From contig DIWS01000004.1 of assembly GCA_002423585.1 (NCBI GenBank), positions 197,357 through 261,356 of the forward strand: 64,000 nt of DNA, given 5' to 3'. Positions 1 through 8,559 of the stretch are shown one piece after another (position 1 is the stretch's first letter; each line of letters begins with the position of its first letter). This stretch comes from Actinobacteria bacterium UBA6100. Lineage in GTDB: Bacteria; Actinomycetota; Coriobacteriia; Anaerosomatales; Anaerosomataceae. The notes beneath the pieces were generated by a model that had not been told where the DNA came from, did no database searches, and saw only the letters and a program-made list of their open reading frames with translations. Both the position numbers and the translations under genes were made by a program.

Positions 1-46
1 TGAGGAAGGATACCGCAGCCGGGGACGAGCGGCGAGCCGTCTGTCC

Positions 47-1120
47 CTAGCGGTCCGCGGCCTCATCGAGTCGTGCGATCTCCTCGAACAGCGCGTCTAC
101 GATGTCCGCGGCGGCGACCTTGCGGACCGGCTCGCCGTGGCGGAAGAGGAGCCCGACGCCCTTGCCGGCAGCAACACCCACGTCGGCCTCGCGGGCCTCG
201 CCGGGGCCGTTGACGACGCAGCCCATCAATGCGACCTTCACGGGTGAGGCCATGGCGCGGAGACGGCGCTCGACCTCGGTGGCGATGGGGACCAGGTCCA
301 CCTCGCAGCGACCGCACGTGGGACACGAGATGAGCTCGGGCCCGCGCCTTCGGATGTCGAGCGCGGCGAGGATCTCCCATGCCACGCGCACCTCCTCCAC
401 GGGGTCCGCCGTGAGCGAGACGCGCAGGGTATCGCCGATCCCCGCCTCGAGCAGCGTGCCGAGGCCGACCGCCGACTTCACGGTTCCGGAGAACTGAGTG
501 CCTGCCTCGGTCACGCCGATGTGCAGCGGATACGGGACGCGCGTCGCGAGCAGACGGTATGCCTCGATCGTGGTGGTGACGGAAGACGCTTTCGCCGACA
601 CGACGATGTCGGTGAACCCGCGCGACTCGAAGTGCTCGCAGAACGACGTCGCGCTCGCGGCGAGCTTCTCGGGCAGCGGCAGGTCGCGGTCGTGGTATTC
701 GGCAGCGAGGCTGCCCGCGTTCACGCCGATGCGGATAGGGATTCCCGCCTCCCCTGCCGCCTCGATGACCGCGTCCACGCGGGACACGTCGCCGATGTTC
801 CCGGGGTTGATGCGCAGCTTCGCCGCGCCAAGTCGGGTGGCCTCGATGGCGAGCCGGTGGTCGAAGTGGATGTCCGCCACCACCGGAAGCGCGCTTGCGG
901 CACAGATGGCGCCGAACCCCTCGAGGGCATCGGCGTGCGGGATGGCGACGCGGACGATCTCGCATCCCGCCTCGGCAAGGCGTCCGATCTGCGCGAGCGT
1001 GGCCGCTGCATCGCGGGTATCGGTGTTCGTCATGGACTGGACGGCGACGGGTGCGTCCGCGCCCAGGAGCACGTCGCCGACCCGCACCACACTGGAGCGT
1101 CTCCTTGCGATCACGCGCAT
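47..1120 (-). CDS. ispG: 4-hydroxy-3-methylbut-2-enyl diphosphate synthase (IspG/GcpE)
   Basis: 357 aa, usual length for the short bacterial form. IspG converts methylerythritol cyclodiphosphate to HMBPP in the penultimate step of the MEP isoprenoid pathway, using a 4Fe-4S cluster. The C-terminal part carries the cluster cysteines in SCPTCGRCEVDLVP and in MGCVVNGPGEA. The N-terminal TIM-barrel opening has VQSMTNTDT. It starts 5 bases after the rseP stop, and dxr of the same pathway lies two genes upstream, so it is probably the distal gene of the uppS-cdsA-dxr-rseP-ispG run. The 46 bases beyond its stop show no gene. The call is secure. Confidence 0.97.
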   Translation of the reverse strand: MRVIARRRSSVVRVGDVLLGADAPVAVQSMTNTDTRDAAATLAQIGRLAEAGCEIVRVAIPHADALEGFGAICAASALPVVADIHFDHRLAIEATRLGAAKLRINPGNIGDVSRVDAVIEAAGEAGIPIRIGVNAGSLAAEYHDRDLPLPEKLAASATSFCEHFESRGFTDIVVSAKASSVTTTIEAYRLLATRVPYPLHIGVTEAGTQFSGTVKSAVGLGTLLEAGIGDTLRVSLTADPVEEVRVAWEILAALDIRRRGPELISCPTCGRCEVDLVPIATEVERRLRAMASPVKVALMGCVVNGPGEAREADVGVAAGKGVGLLFRHGEPVRKVAAADIVDALFEEIARLDEAADR

Positions 1121-1125
1121 CCCCC

Positions 1126-2382
1126 TCAGGTCGCGTAGCGGAGTATGTCCTGGTACATCACGTAGCCGATCAGTGAGAACAGCAGCACCGCCCCGACAGC
1201 ACTGAAGCCTATCGTGACCGAGCGCGGGAGCGGTCGCCCCATCACCCGTTCGACGAGCTCGAGAGCGATCTTACCGCCATCCAGTGGCGGGAGCGGCAGG
1301 ATGTTGATCACGCCGAGGGACAGCGAGAGCATCGCGATGAGCGCCGCATATGCCAGGGGTCCTGCGGTCGCTGCCTGTCCCGCGAGAACGGATATGCCTA
1401 TCGGGCCGGTGAAGGTCTTCACCGTTCCGCTGAACGTCGCAGGGTTGAAGATGTCCATGACGGCCCCGAACACCAAACCGATGTAACCGAAGCTCTGCCT
1501 GAGGCTTTCGAGCACGCTCGGGCGCACGAACACCGATGACGGTCCGACGCCGAGGAACCCGTGGCCGTCCTTGTCCACCAGCGTCACACGCACATCGCGC
1601 TCCAGGTCGTCGCGCAGCACCGTGACGGTCACGGTCTGCCCGGGATCCGTCAGGGCCATCAGCCCCTGGAACTCGGCCCATGTCTCCACTGCGGTCCCGT
1701 CGAGACCGACCAGCGTGTCGCCCACCTGCAGACCGGCGGTTTCGGCGGGCGTGTCCTCCCCGACCGAATCGACACGGGTGGTGAGATCGTAGTAGCCCCA
1801 GACGGACAATACGACCGTGAACGTGAGGATCGCCAACAACAGGTTCGTGACGACGCCCATGGCGAGGATCGTCACTCGCTTCCATGTGGCCTGCCCACGG
1901 TACGTGGACGCGCGCGCCATCGCGAGCACAGAGCTTGCGTCCTGCCCGGGATGCGCACCCTCCACCGTCACCGAGAAGCGGCCATCGGCCTGCGCCGCGA
2001 TCGCCTTCCACTCCTCGAGCGAGCGCAGGATCGCCTCGGCCCGATCGTCGCTGACGTCGAGCATCCGGCGGAGTTCGGCGACACCAAGCGGGCCATGATC
2101 GCGGATCGCCACGAGCGCTTCGCCGGCAAGCGCGTCCTCCTCGCCCGGCTCCATGCCCGCGATGCGAACGTAGCCGCCGAGGGGCACCGCCGTCACACCC
2201 CAGTCCATGTTCTTGGTGTGGAGCCGCAGCGCCGGGCCCGGCAGGCCGAGCATGAACTCGTGGACCTTCACGCCAAAGGCGCGTGCCGCGAGGAAGTGTC
2301 CCATCTCGTGCAGCACGACGAGGATGGAGAACGTCAGAATCCCCCACAGGGCGGTCTGAAACGCGCCGAGCGATTCAGTCAT
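1126..2382 (-). CDS. rseP: RseP/RasP family site-2 intramembrane zinc metalloprotease
   Basis: 418 aa inner-membrane protease that cleaves transmembrane segments such as anti-sigma factors or signal peptides. Zinc motif HEMGH is at residues 25-29 in the first membrane helix. A PDZ domain follows near residues 205-285 (GDTLVGLDGTAVETW), and the third zinc ligand region is LPLPPLDGGK near residue 360. Between GYVRIAG (residue 70) and the second membrane segment (about 168) is an insert. Its residues 85-140 look like a helix-turn-helix/winged-helix fold, which differs from the PDZ-like insert of many RseP proteins. It sits between dxr and ispG, as in many bacteria. The substrate is not evident from neighbours. 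Confidence 0.95.
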   Translation of the reverse strand: MTESLGAFQTALWGILTFSILVVLHEMGHFLAARAFGVKVHEFMLGLPGPALRLHTKNMDWGVTAVPLGGYVRIAGMEPGEEDALAGEALVAIRDHGPLGVAELRRMLDVSDDRAEAILRSLEEWKAIAAQADGRFSVTVEGAHPGQDASSVLAMARASTYRGQATWKRVTILAMGVVTNLLLAILTFTVVLSVWGYYDLTTRVDSVGEDTPAETAGLQVGDTLVGLDGTAVETWAEFQGLMALTDPGQTVTVTVLRDDLERDVRVTLVDKDGHGFLGVGPSSVFVRPSVLESLRQSFGYIGLVFGAVMDIFNPATFSGTVKTFTGPIGISVLAGQAATAGPLAYAALIAMLSLSLGVINILPLPPLDGGKIALELVERVMGRPLPRSVTIGFSAVGAVLLFSLIGYVMYQDILRYAT

Positions 2383-2446
2383 AACAACTCCCGTTCTCAG
2401 GGATGGGTCTTCGCTTCATCTGATCGAGCAAGTCGCACGCCACTCC

Positions 2447-3583
2447 TCAGCGCGTGAGTGCCGCCGCGCGCGTGCGTGCCCAGGCGTCGGCCGCCTCGAC
2501 CATCTCCAGATCGAGTGCCGCGCCCGGCGTGTGCGCCTCCATCACGCGCTCGACTATTCGCGGGATGTCATCAAAGGCGGCACGCCGGTCAAGGAACGCA
2601 GCAACGGCGATCTCGTTGGCGGCATTCAGCACAGCCGGCATCGTACCTCCGGTCCTGCCAGCTTCGAGAGCAAGCGTGAGGCAGCGGAACGTCTCAGGAT
2701 CCGGTTCCTCGAAGTCGAGTGCTCCGATGGTCCTGAAATCGACCGGGGGCAGCGGCGCGTCCCACCGATCGGGATGGCTGAACGCGTACTGGATGGGGAT
2801 CCGCATGTCCGTTGCGCCCAGGTGCGCCTTCACTGAACCGTCCGCGAACTCCACCATCGAGTGCACACATGACTGCGGGTGCACCACGACCGTGATGTCG
2901 TCATACGACACGCCGAAGAGGTGGTGCGCCTCGATGACCTCGAGACCCTTGTTCATGAGCGTCGCCGAGTCGATGGTGATCTTGGGACCCATCGTCCAGC
3001 GGGGATGCGCGAGCGCTTCTTCCACGGTGACGGTGTGCAGTCGCGCAGGAGTCGCCCCCCGGAACGGGCCTCCTGAGGCCGTGAGCCAGATTCGCGCGAC
3101 CGCATCGGCAGGCTCGCCCAGAAGACACTGGTAGATGGCCGAATGCTCGCTGTCCACCGGGATGATGCGGTCGAGGCCGAGGCCGGTAACGAGCTCACCA
3201 CCCACGACGAGCGACTCTTTGTTTGCGAGAGCGAGACGAGCACCCGATCGCAGTGTGGCCTCCGATGCACGGAGCCCGGCCGCCCCTACGAGCGCGTTCA
3301 GCACGAGGTCAGCCGAACCCTCCTCCGCCATTCGCTCGAGCGCCTCAGCACCGGCACCCACCGGCCTCCCGAGCTCGCGCCGGGCGTTCTCGGCAGCGTC
3401 GGGGTCCGCGAGCGCGATGTTCTGCACACCGAACCGGGCGGCCTGATCGAGAAGTGCGGTCACGCTCGAGTGAGCCGCGAGCGCTACGATCTCGATCCGC
3501 TCGGGATAGCGTGCGGCCACATCGAGCGCCTGCCGCCCGATGGAACCGGTGGAGCCGAGTATGGCGACCCGAAGTCGGCTCAT
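2447..3583 (-). CDS. dxr: 1-deoxy-D-xylulose 5-phosphate reductoisomerase
   Basis: 378 aa NADPH-dependent enzyme making MEP, the first committed step of the MEP pathway. Visible motifs: nucleotide-binding GSTGSIGRQALDV at the N-terminus, ANKESLVVGGELV, metal-site PVDSEHSAI, the loop SGGPFR, and substrate-binding MNKGLEVIEAHHLF and HPQSCVHSMVEF. The reading frame is open further upstream, but the start is placed at the ATG at 3583 (MSRLRVAILG). That matches the family N-terminus and overlaps the cdsA stop by four bases (ATGA). It is probably translationally coupled to cdsA. Confidence 0.97.
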   Translation of the reverse strand: MSRLRVAILGSTGSIGRQALDVAARYPERIEIVALAAHSSVTALLDQAARFGVQNIALADPDAAENARRELGRPVGAGAEALERMAEEGSADLVLNALVGAAGLRASEATLRSGARLALANKESLVVGGELVTGLGLDRIIPVDSEHSAIYQCLLGEPADAVARIWLTASGGPFRGATPARLHTVTVEEALAHPRWTMGPKITIDSATLMNKGLEVIEAHHLFGVSYDDITVVVHPQSCVHSMVEFADGSVKAHLGATDMRIPIQYAFSHPDRWDAPLPPVDFRTIGALDFEEPDPETFRCLTLALEAGRTGGTMPAVLNAANEIAVAAFLDRRAAFDDIPRIVERVMEAHTPGAALDLEMVEAADAWARTRAAALTR

Positions 3584-4392
3584 CGCACGCCCGCCGCGAA
3601 GAGCATGTAGTACGTCACGATCGAGACCATGATGAAGCTGTCGAAGCGGTCGAGATAGCCGCCGTGTCCGGGCAGCAGCGTTCCGGAGTCCTTCACCCCG
3701 ACCTCCCGCTTGATGCGGGACTCGGACAGATCGCCGATTGCCGCCGCAAGTGATGCGGCTGCGCCGATGGCGATCCGCCACCCCAGAGGCAGGTCGATCC
3801 CGGGAAGCGCATTGGCGGCGATCCAGACGCCAGTGGTGGCGAGCGTACCGGCTGCGAATCCTTCCCATGACTTCTTAGGCGAGATTCGCGGCGCCATCCT
3901 GTGCTTGCCGATAGTGGAGCCGGCGATGTAGGCGAACGAATCGTTGGCCCAGATGCTGGCGATCATCACGAACGCGAGCCACATGCCCTGGTCGAGCTCA
4001 CGCACCAGAACGACGTGTGCGAGGGTGAATCCAACATACACCGCGCCGAAGAGCGTCACGCCGGTATCGTAGAGGCGGACCTGGCGGATCATCACATGCC
4101 AGAAGAACGCGCTGATCACGAGGATCCCCACAACGGCGGTGAGGCCGAGCGCACCCCAACCGGCAGCCGCGAACGGCATCGCGGCGACAGCCGCAAGGCC
4201 GATCAACTCGCTCGGAAGGCGGCTCTCCCTGCGGGTGAGCGCGTAGAACTCCATGGTGGCGAGCGTCGCCACGACTGCGATGACTGCGGCAAGCCCGAGG
4301 ACTCCCCCGAAGAAGAGCGAACCGAGGACCACGAGCCCGAGGAGGACCGCAGTGCCTGCTCGAACGCTGAGGTCACGAAGTCGTCCGGCCAT
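3580..4392 (-). CDS. cdsA: Phosphatidate cytidylyltransferase (CDP-diglyceride synthase)
   Basis: 270 aa integral membrane enzyme making CDP-diacylglycerol from phosphatidic acid and CTP, the branch point of phospholipid synthesis. It has multiple hydrophobic segments in the first 190 residues. The C-terminal family signature is clear: SRIKREVGVKDSG followed by LLPGHGGYLDRFDSFI. Its start overlaps the uppS stop by one base and its stop overlaps the dxr start by four bases, so the three are likely one translation-coupled unit. Confidence 0.96.
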   Translation of the reverse strand: MAGRLRDLSVRAGTAVLLGLVVLGSLFFGGVLGLAAVIAVVATLATMEFYALTRRESRLPSELIGLAAVAAMPFAAAGWGALGLTAVVGILVISAFFWHVMIRQVRLYDTGVTLFGAVYVGFTLAHVVLVRELDQGMWLAFVMIASIWANDSFAYIAGSTIGKHRMAPRISPKKSWEGFAAGTLATTGVWIAANALPGIDLPLGWRIAIGAAASLAAAIGDLSESRIKREVGVKDSGTLLPGHGGYLDRFDSFIMVSIVTYYMLFAAGVR

Positions 4393-5168
4393 CAGCGACC
4401 GCCGAACCGGCGCGCACGCTGCTGGTAGTCGATGACGGCACGCAGCAGGTCGCCACGCTTGAAGTCAGGCCAGAGGGTCGACGTCACCCACAGTTCGGAG
4501 TACGCGATCTGCCACAGGAGGAAGTTCGAGATGCGCATCTCTCCGCTCGTTCTGATCATGAGGTCGGGATCGGGGATCCCAGACGTGTAGAGATGCGCGG
4601 CGATGACGTCCTCATCGATCGCCGAGGGCTCGGTCGTACCGGCCGCCACCTCTTCGGCGATCGATCGCATCGCGTGCGCGATCTCCATGCGGCCACCGTA
4701 GTTGAGAGCGACCACCAGGGTGAGGTCGGTGTTGCGGCTGGTCTTCTCCTCCGTACGGCGGAACGCGTCCATCGTGGCCGACGGGACGCCGTCAGCGCTC
4801 CCCACCACCAGCACGCGCACGCCCTGCCGCATGAGGTTGTCGAGTTCGCTCTCAAGCACTTCGACGAACAGCGCCATGAGGCCGTTCACCTCTTCGGCCG
4901 TCCGTCGCCAATTCTCGCTCGAGAACGAATAGATCGTGAGGTACTCGATGCCGAGTTCGAGCGAGCCGATGATCGACTCCCGAACAGCCTTGGCGCCTGC
5001 GCGATGGCCGAAGATGCGCGGGACCCCGTGTTTGGCGGCCCAGCGGCCGTTGCCGTCCATGATGATCGCAACGTGATGCGGAACCGCGTCGGCGTCGAGC
5101 TTGGCGAGCAGCTCCCTATCATGGCGGGTCGTGAAGGCGGCCTCGAGCGAGGCTCGTGTCGGAGCCAT
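4392..5168 (-). CDS. uppS: Isoprenyl (undecaprenyl) diphosphate synthase
   Basis: 258 aa cis-prenyltransferase extending farnesyl diphosphate with isopentenyl diphosphate to make the lipid carrier for peptidoglycan. Catalytic Asp38 lies in HVAIIMDGNGRWA. GHRAGAKAVRE, LTIYSFSSENW and the C-terminal DLMIRTSGEMRISNF and WPDF motifs are all present. The chain length of the product cannot be read from sequence. It sits between frr (8 bases upstream) and cdsA (1-base overlap), a conserved order. Confidence 0.96.
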   Translation of the reverse strand: MAPTRASLEAAFTTRHDRELLAKLDADAVPHHVAIIMDGNGRWAAKHGVPRIFGHRAGAKAVRESIIGSLELGIEYLTIYSFSSENWRRTAEEVNGLMALFVEVLESELDNLMRQGVRVLVVGSADGVPSATMDAFRRTEEKTSRNTDLTLVVALNYGGRMEIAHAMRSIAEEVAAGTTEPSAIDEDVIAAHLYTSGIPDPDLMIRTSGEMRISNFLLWQIAYSELWVTSTLWPDFKRGDLLRAVIDYQQRARRFGGR

Positions 5169-5175
5169 CGGGGCG

Positions 5176-5733
5176 TCAGACCTCCATGATCTCCGCTTCT
5201 TTGCGCTTCAGCATCTCGTCGATCTCGGCGATGTGTGAATCCGTGGCCTTCTGTGTCTCGGACTCCAGGCGACGGAGGTCGTCTTCGGAGATCTCATGAT
5301 CCTTCTCGACGCGCTTGAAGTGATCGTTTGCGTCCCGGCGGATGTTGCGCACGGCCACGCGCGACTCTTCCGCATAGTGACGGCAGAGCTTCACGAGCTC
5401 CTTGCGCCGCTCCTCGGTGAGTGGCGGGAATGGCACGCGGATGACGATGCCGTCATTGGATGGGTTGAATCCCAGGTCTGCCGAGCGGATCGCCTTCTCG
5501 ATGGCGTTGAGGGCGCTCTTGTCGTAGGGGCTCACCACAACGAGCTGTGGCTCGGGAGTACTCACCGAGGCGATCTGCTTGAGCGGCGTCGGTGTTCCGT
5601 AGTACTCGACCATGACCTTGTCTAGAATCCCACCCGAAGCACGACCCGTACGGACACCGCCGAACTCGTGCTGCAGGGCGACGAGCGCCTTGTCCATGCG
5701 CTCGGCCGCTTCCTTCACCGTGTTCGTCGTCAT
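5176..5733 (-). CDS. frr: Ribosome recycling factor
   Basis: 185 aa, the standard length. RRF splits post-termination ribosomes together with EF-G. It shows the family pattern: the N-terminal helix with LQHEFGGVRTGRAS, then domain II from YYGTPTPLKQIASVS, and the final long helix ending SETQKATDSHIAEIDEMLKRKE. The start overlaps the pyrH stop by one base (TGATG), so it is coupled to pyrH. Confidence 0.98.
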   Translation of the reverse strand: MTTNTVKEAAERMDKALVALQHEFGGVRTGRASGGILDKVMVEYYGTPTPLKQIASVSTPEPQLVVVSPYDKSALNAIEKAIRSADLGFNPSNDGIVIRVPFPPLTEERRKELVKLCRHYAEESRVAVRNIRRDANDHFKRVEKDHEISEDDLRRLESETQKATDSHIAEIDEMLKRKEAEIMEV

Positions 5734-6455
5734 CAGACGCCTCCCCTTACGATCGTTCCGACAGGCTCGCCCCTCAGGGCGGCCGCGATATTGCCCTCAC
5801 GTTCCATGTTGAAGACGATGATGGGCAACCCGTTGTCCATAGCCAGGCTGATGGCGGTGTTGTCCATGACCTTCAACCCGCGGCTGAGCACCTCTATGTA
5901 CGTGAGCTCGTCGAACTTCACGGCGTCGGGCACCACCTTCGGATCGGCATCATAGACGCCGTCGACCTTGGTGGCCTTCATGATGCACTCGGCATCGATC
6001 TCGAGCGCGCGCAGCGCGGCAGTGGTATCCGTTGTGAAGTACGGGTTCCCGGTTCCCGCTGCGAAGATGACCGTGCGGCCCTTCTCCATGTGGCGGATCG
6101 CCCGGCGGCGGATGTAGGGCTCGGCGACCGAACGCATCTCGATCGCGGACATCACCCGCGTAAAGACGCCGGCCGCCTCCATGGCATCCTGCAGTGCGAG
6201 CGCGTTCATCACGGTCGCCAGCATGCCGATGTAATCGGCCTGCGCCCGATCCATGCCCGTTGCCGATGCGGCGATGCCTCTGAAGATGTTGCCCCCGCCG
6301 ACGACGATCGCCACTTCCACGCCGCCGTCGGTGACATCCTTGATCTGGCCCGCGAGCGATTCGAGAACTTTGGGATCGATCCCGTAGCCGGCGTCGCCCA
6401 TGAGCGCCTCACCCGAGAGCTTCAGCAGGACGCGTTTGTATCGGTAGGCCGACAA
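5733..6455 (-). CDS. pyrH: UMP kinase
   Basis: 240 aa hexameric bacterial UMP kinase of the amino-acid-kinase fold, making UDP from UMP and ATP. Motifs: KRVLLKLSGEALMG at the N-terminus, IVVGGGNIFRG, TGNPYFTTDTTAALRA and the C-terminal PIIVFNMEREGNI. A strong Shine-Dalgarno (GGAGGATCC) precedes the ATG. It is the first gene of the pyrH-frr-uppS-cdsA-dxr-rseP-ispG series. A hairpin between it and tsf suggests a separate transcription unit, although I could not find a convincing promoter in the 106-base gap. Confidence 0.98.
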   Translation of the reverse strand: MSAYRYKRVLLKLSGEALMGDAGYGIDPKVLESLAGQIKDVTDGGVEVAIVVGGGNIFRGIAASATGMDRAQADYIGMLATVMNALALQDAMEAAGVFTRVMSAIEMRSVAEPYIRRRAIRHMEKGRTVIFAAGTGNPYFTTDTTAALRALEIDAECIMKATKVDGVYDADPKVVPDAVKFDELTYIEVLSRGLKVMDNTAISLAMDNGLPIIVFNMEREGNIAAALRGEPVGTIVRGGV

Positions 6456-6520
6456 GGATCCTCCTCATCCGCGGACATCGGGACGCGGGGCGCGTACACG
6501 ACCCTACGCGATGATAGTCC

Positions 6521-6549
6521 AACGGGGCGGTGCATCGCACCGCCCCGTT
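6521..6549 (-). terminator. Hairpin terminator after tsf
   Basis: A perfect 13-base-pair stem (AACGGGGCGGTGC with its complement) and a 3-base loop lie 12 bases after the tsf stop. There is no T-run on the minus strand after it. It is either a GC-type terminator or a transcript-end stabiliser separating rpsB-tsf from pyrH. Confidence 0.7.
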
Positions 6550-6561
6550 GTCATACGGACA

Positions 6562-7476
6562 CTAGCAGCAGCAATCAGCTTTGGGTTCGGGGTTCGTTTC
6601 ACCCAGGACCATACGCACGAAGCGGACGACATCGAGGGCGCCACCGGCTTCCTTGGAAGCCTGCTCTGCCTGCTGCTTGACCGTGATGTCGGGGTTCTTC
6701 ACGAAAGGCTCCTCGAGCAGGCAGAACTCCTTGAAGAACTTGTCCAGGCGACCTTCGGCGATCTTCTGCTGGATGGGCTCGGGCTTGCCGGTCTCGGCGG
6801 CCTGGGCCTTGTAGATGCTCATCTCGTGCGCGACGACGTCCGCGGGGACTTCCTCGCGACGGACCGAGATAGGCGCGGCGGCCGCGATCTGCATGGCCAC
6901 ATCCTTCGCGAACCCGGAGGTCACGGGAGAGGCGGCAGCCTCAGGCGTGGCGGCGCTGACCTCGACGAGGACGCCGATGTTGCCCACGCCGTGGATGTAC
7001 ACGCCGATGCAACCTGCGTCGGTCGACAGGTCGAAGCGCTCGAAGCGCGCGATGCCCATGTTCTCGCCGAGCTTGCTGACAGCCTCGCCGAGGCGCTGCT
7101 CGACCGTGATCTCCGGACGCGGCGAGTAGACCTGCGCCATGAGCGTGGCGACGTCGGCCGGAGCGCCCGCGATGATCTCGTTGGCGAACTCCGTCACGAG
7201 GTCCTTGAAGTTCTGGTTGCGGGCGACGAAGTCGGTCTCGCAGTTGACCTCGAGGATCGTACCCGACGTACCGTCGGCGCTGATCGCCCCGCCGATGATG
7301 CCCTCGTTGGTGGCGCGACCGGCCTTCTTCGCGAGGTCCGCAAGGCCCTTGGTGCGCAGCACGTCCACTGCAGCGTCCATATCGCCGTCGGCCTCGGTGA
7401 GCGCCTTCTTGCAGTCCATCATGCCTGCCCCGGTGGCCTCCCGAAGCTCCTTTACCATTGCAGCGGTGATCTCCAT
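6562..7476 (-). CDS. tsf: Elongation factor Ts
   Basis: 304 aa guanine-nucleotide exchange factor for EF-Tu. The N-terminal UBA-like domain is ITAAMVKELREATGAGMMDC, and the core contact motif is CETDFVARN. Start chosen at ATG 7476 because GGAGGACCG lies just upstream and MEITAAMVKEL is the family start; the frame is open further upstream. The gene follows rpsB by 63 bases, as in most bacteria. The last residues are DCCC, three consecutive cysteines not typical of EF-Ts. Confidence 0.97.
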   Translation of the reverse strand: MEITAAMVKELREATGAGMMDCKKALTEADGDMDAAVDVLRTKGLADLAKKAGRATNEGIIGGAISADGTSGTILEVNCETDFVARNQNFKDLVTEFANEIIAGAPADVATLMAQVYSPRPEITVEQRLGEAVSKLGENMGIARFERFDLSTDAGCIGVYIHGVGNIGVLVEVSAATPEAAASPVTSGFAKDVAMQIAAAAPISVRREEVPADVVAHEMSIYKAQAAETGKPEPIQQKIAEGRLDKFFKEFCLLEEPFVKNPDITVKQQAEQASKEAGGALDVVRFVRMVLGETNPEPKADCCC

Positions 7477-7539
7477 CGGTCCTCCTTCACCGGCCCGATA
7501 CGGGCCGGGATGCATTCGTGGTGTGGTGACGTGCGGGTG

Positions 7540-8385
7540 TTACTCGGCAGCCTCGGGCTCGACGACCGGCTCAGCGGCCACGACAGCCTCGGGCTCGACG
7601 ACCGGCTCAGCGGCCACGACAGCCTCGGGCTCGACGACCGGCTCAGCGGCCACGACGGCCTCGGGCGCTACCGCAGCCATCTCCTCGTCCGGCGTGCTGA
7701 GTCCGGCGGCCCTGCGGCCATCGATCGCCGCATCGGCGATCACGCGGCAGATCAGCGCGACCGAACGGATCGCGTCATCGTTGCCCGGGATCACGTAGTC
7801 GACCTCATCGGGATCCGCGTTCGTGTCCACAAGGCCGATCAGCGGGATGCCGAGTCGGCGCGCCTCCTTGACTGCGATCGCCTCGCGCTTGGTGTCGACG
7901 ACGAAGACCGCCTTCGGCAGATCGGCCATCTCGCGGATGCCCGTCAGATCACGCTGCAGCTTCTCGAGCTCGCGGCGCAGGAGGATGGCTTCCTTCTTAG
8001 GAAGCTGACTCATCGTGCCCGACTCTTCCATCGTCTCGAGCTCGGTCATGCGCTTGATGCGGCCACGGATGGTGACGTAGTTGGTGAGCATGCCGCCGAG
8101 CCAGCGCTGATTGACGTACGGCTGGCCGGCGCGCTCGGCTTCCTTGCGGATGGGGTCCTGGGCCTGCTTCTTGGTACCCACGAGCAGTACGGAGCCGCCA
8201 CGGGCGGTGATCTCACGAACGAACTGGTAGGTGGTCTCGATCTCGCGAAGCGTGCGCTGGAGATTGAGGATGTAGATCCCGTTACGCTCCGTGAAGATGT
8301 ACGGCTTCATCTTCGGGTTCCAGCGGCGGGTCTGGTGGCCGAAGTGGACTCCGGCCTCGAGCAGGTTCTTCATCGAAACGGACAC
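7540..8385 (-). CDS. rpsB: 30S ribosomal protein S2 with repeat tail
   Basis: 281 aa. The core matches S2: MKNLLEAGVHFGHQTRRWNP, QRWLGGMLTNY and the late VDTNADPDEVDYVIPGNDDA. A GTG at 8385 is taken as start because GGAGG is 7 bases upstream, giving MSVSMKNLLEAG; the ATG at 8373 is the alternative. After the core, about 40 residues form an Ala/Val/Pro/Glu tail built from three copies of a 12-residue unit (EAVVAAEPVVEP). This extends S2 well past its folded end. It is probably co-transcribed with tsf. Confidence 0.97.
   Translation of the reverse strand: MSVSMKNLLEAGVHFGHQTRRWNPKMKPYIFTERNGIYILNLQRTLREIETTYQFVREITARGGSVLLVGTKKQAQDPIRKEAERAGQPYVNQRWLGGMLTNYVTIRGRIKRMTELETMEESGTMSQLPKKEAILLRRELEKLQRDLTGIREMADLPKAVFVVDTKREAIAVKEARRLGIPLIGLVDTNADPDEVDYVIPGNDDAIRSVALICRVIADAAIDGRRAAGLSTPDEEMAAVAPEAVVAAEPVVEPEAVVAAEPVVEPEAVVAAEPVVEPEAAE
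7550..7657 (-). repeat. Three 36-bp tandem repeats in the rpsB 3' end
   Basis: Units at 7550-7585, 7586-7621 and 7622-7657 are identical except for the last base of the third, followed by a 9-base partial copy. The unit is a multiple of three, so the repeats encode the 12-residue tail units of S2 and can change in number without breaking the frame. Confidence 0.95.
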
Positions 8386-8503
8386 AGTGGTGCCTCCTTC
8401 TTCGGTTGTTCCTCCGCCGGATTCATCTCCCGCTACGACCCGACGCATATGCGTCGGGCACCTCGCGCGGGATCCACCGGCGTGTGTGATAAGAGCGGGG
8501 CGT

Positions 8504-8532
8504 AGAATACCACAGCCCGCCGCCGATGCCCA
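8504..8532 (-). promoter_or_regulatory. Candidate promoter for rpsB-tsf
   Basis: On the minus strand TGGGCA (8527-8532) and TATTCT (8504-8509) are separated by 17 bases, each matching the sigma-70 consensus at four of six positions. It lies about 120 bases upstream of the rpsB start, beyond the stop of the preceding regulator gene. Confidence 0.5.
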
Positions 8533-8559
8533 GGTTGATCTCTCAGGTGCGGCGTGTGT

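Noticed and set aside
1..46. Possible gene fragment at the left edge
   Set aside because: The 46 bases beyond the ispG stop show no start, frame or structure that can be supported.
7550..7657. Tandem repeats as a possible CRISPR array
   Set aside because: The 36-bp units are directly adjacent with no spacers and lie in frame inside rpsB.
6511..8505. Long open frame on the plus strand opposite tsf and rpsB
   Set aside because: It is a GC-rich shadow of two certain genes; its protein is low-complexity (Asp/Leu/Arg/His) with no family motifs, and it crosses the tsf-rpsB gap without its own signals.
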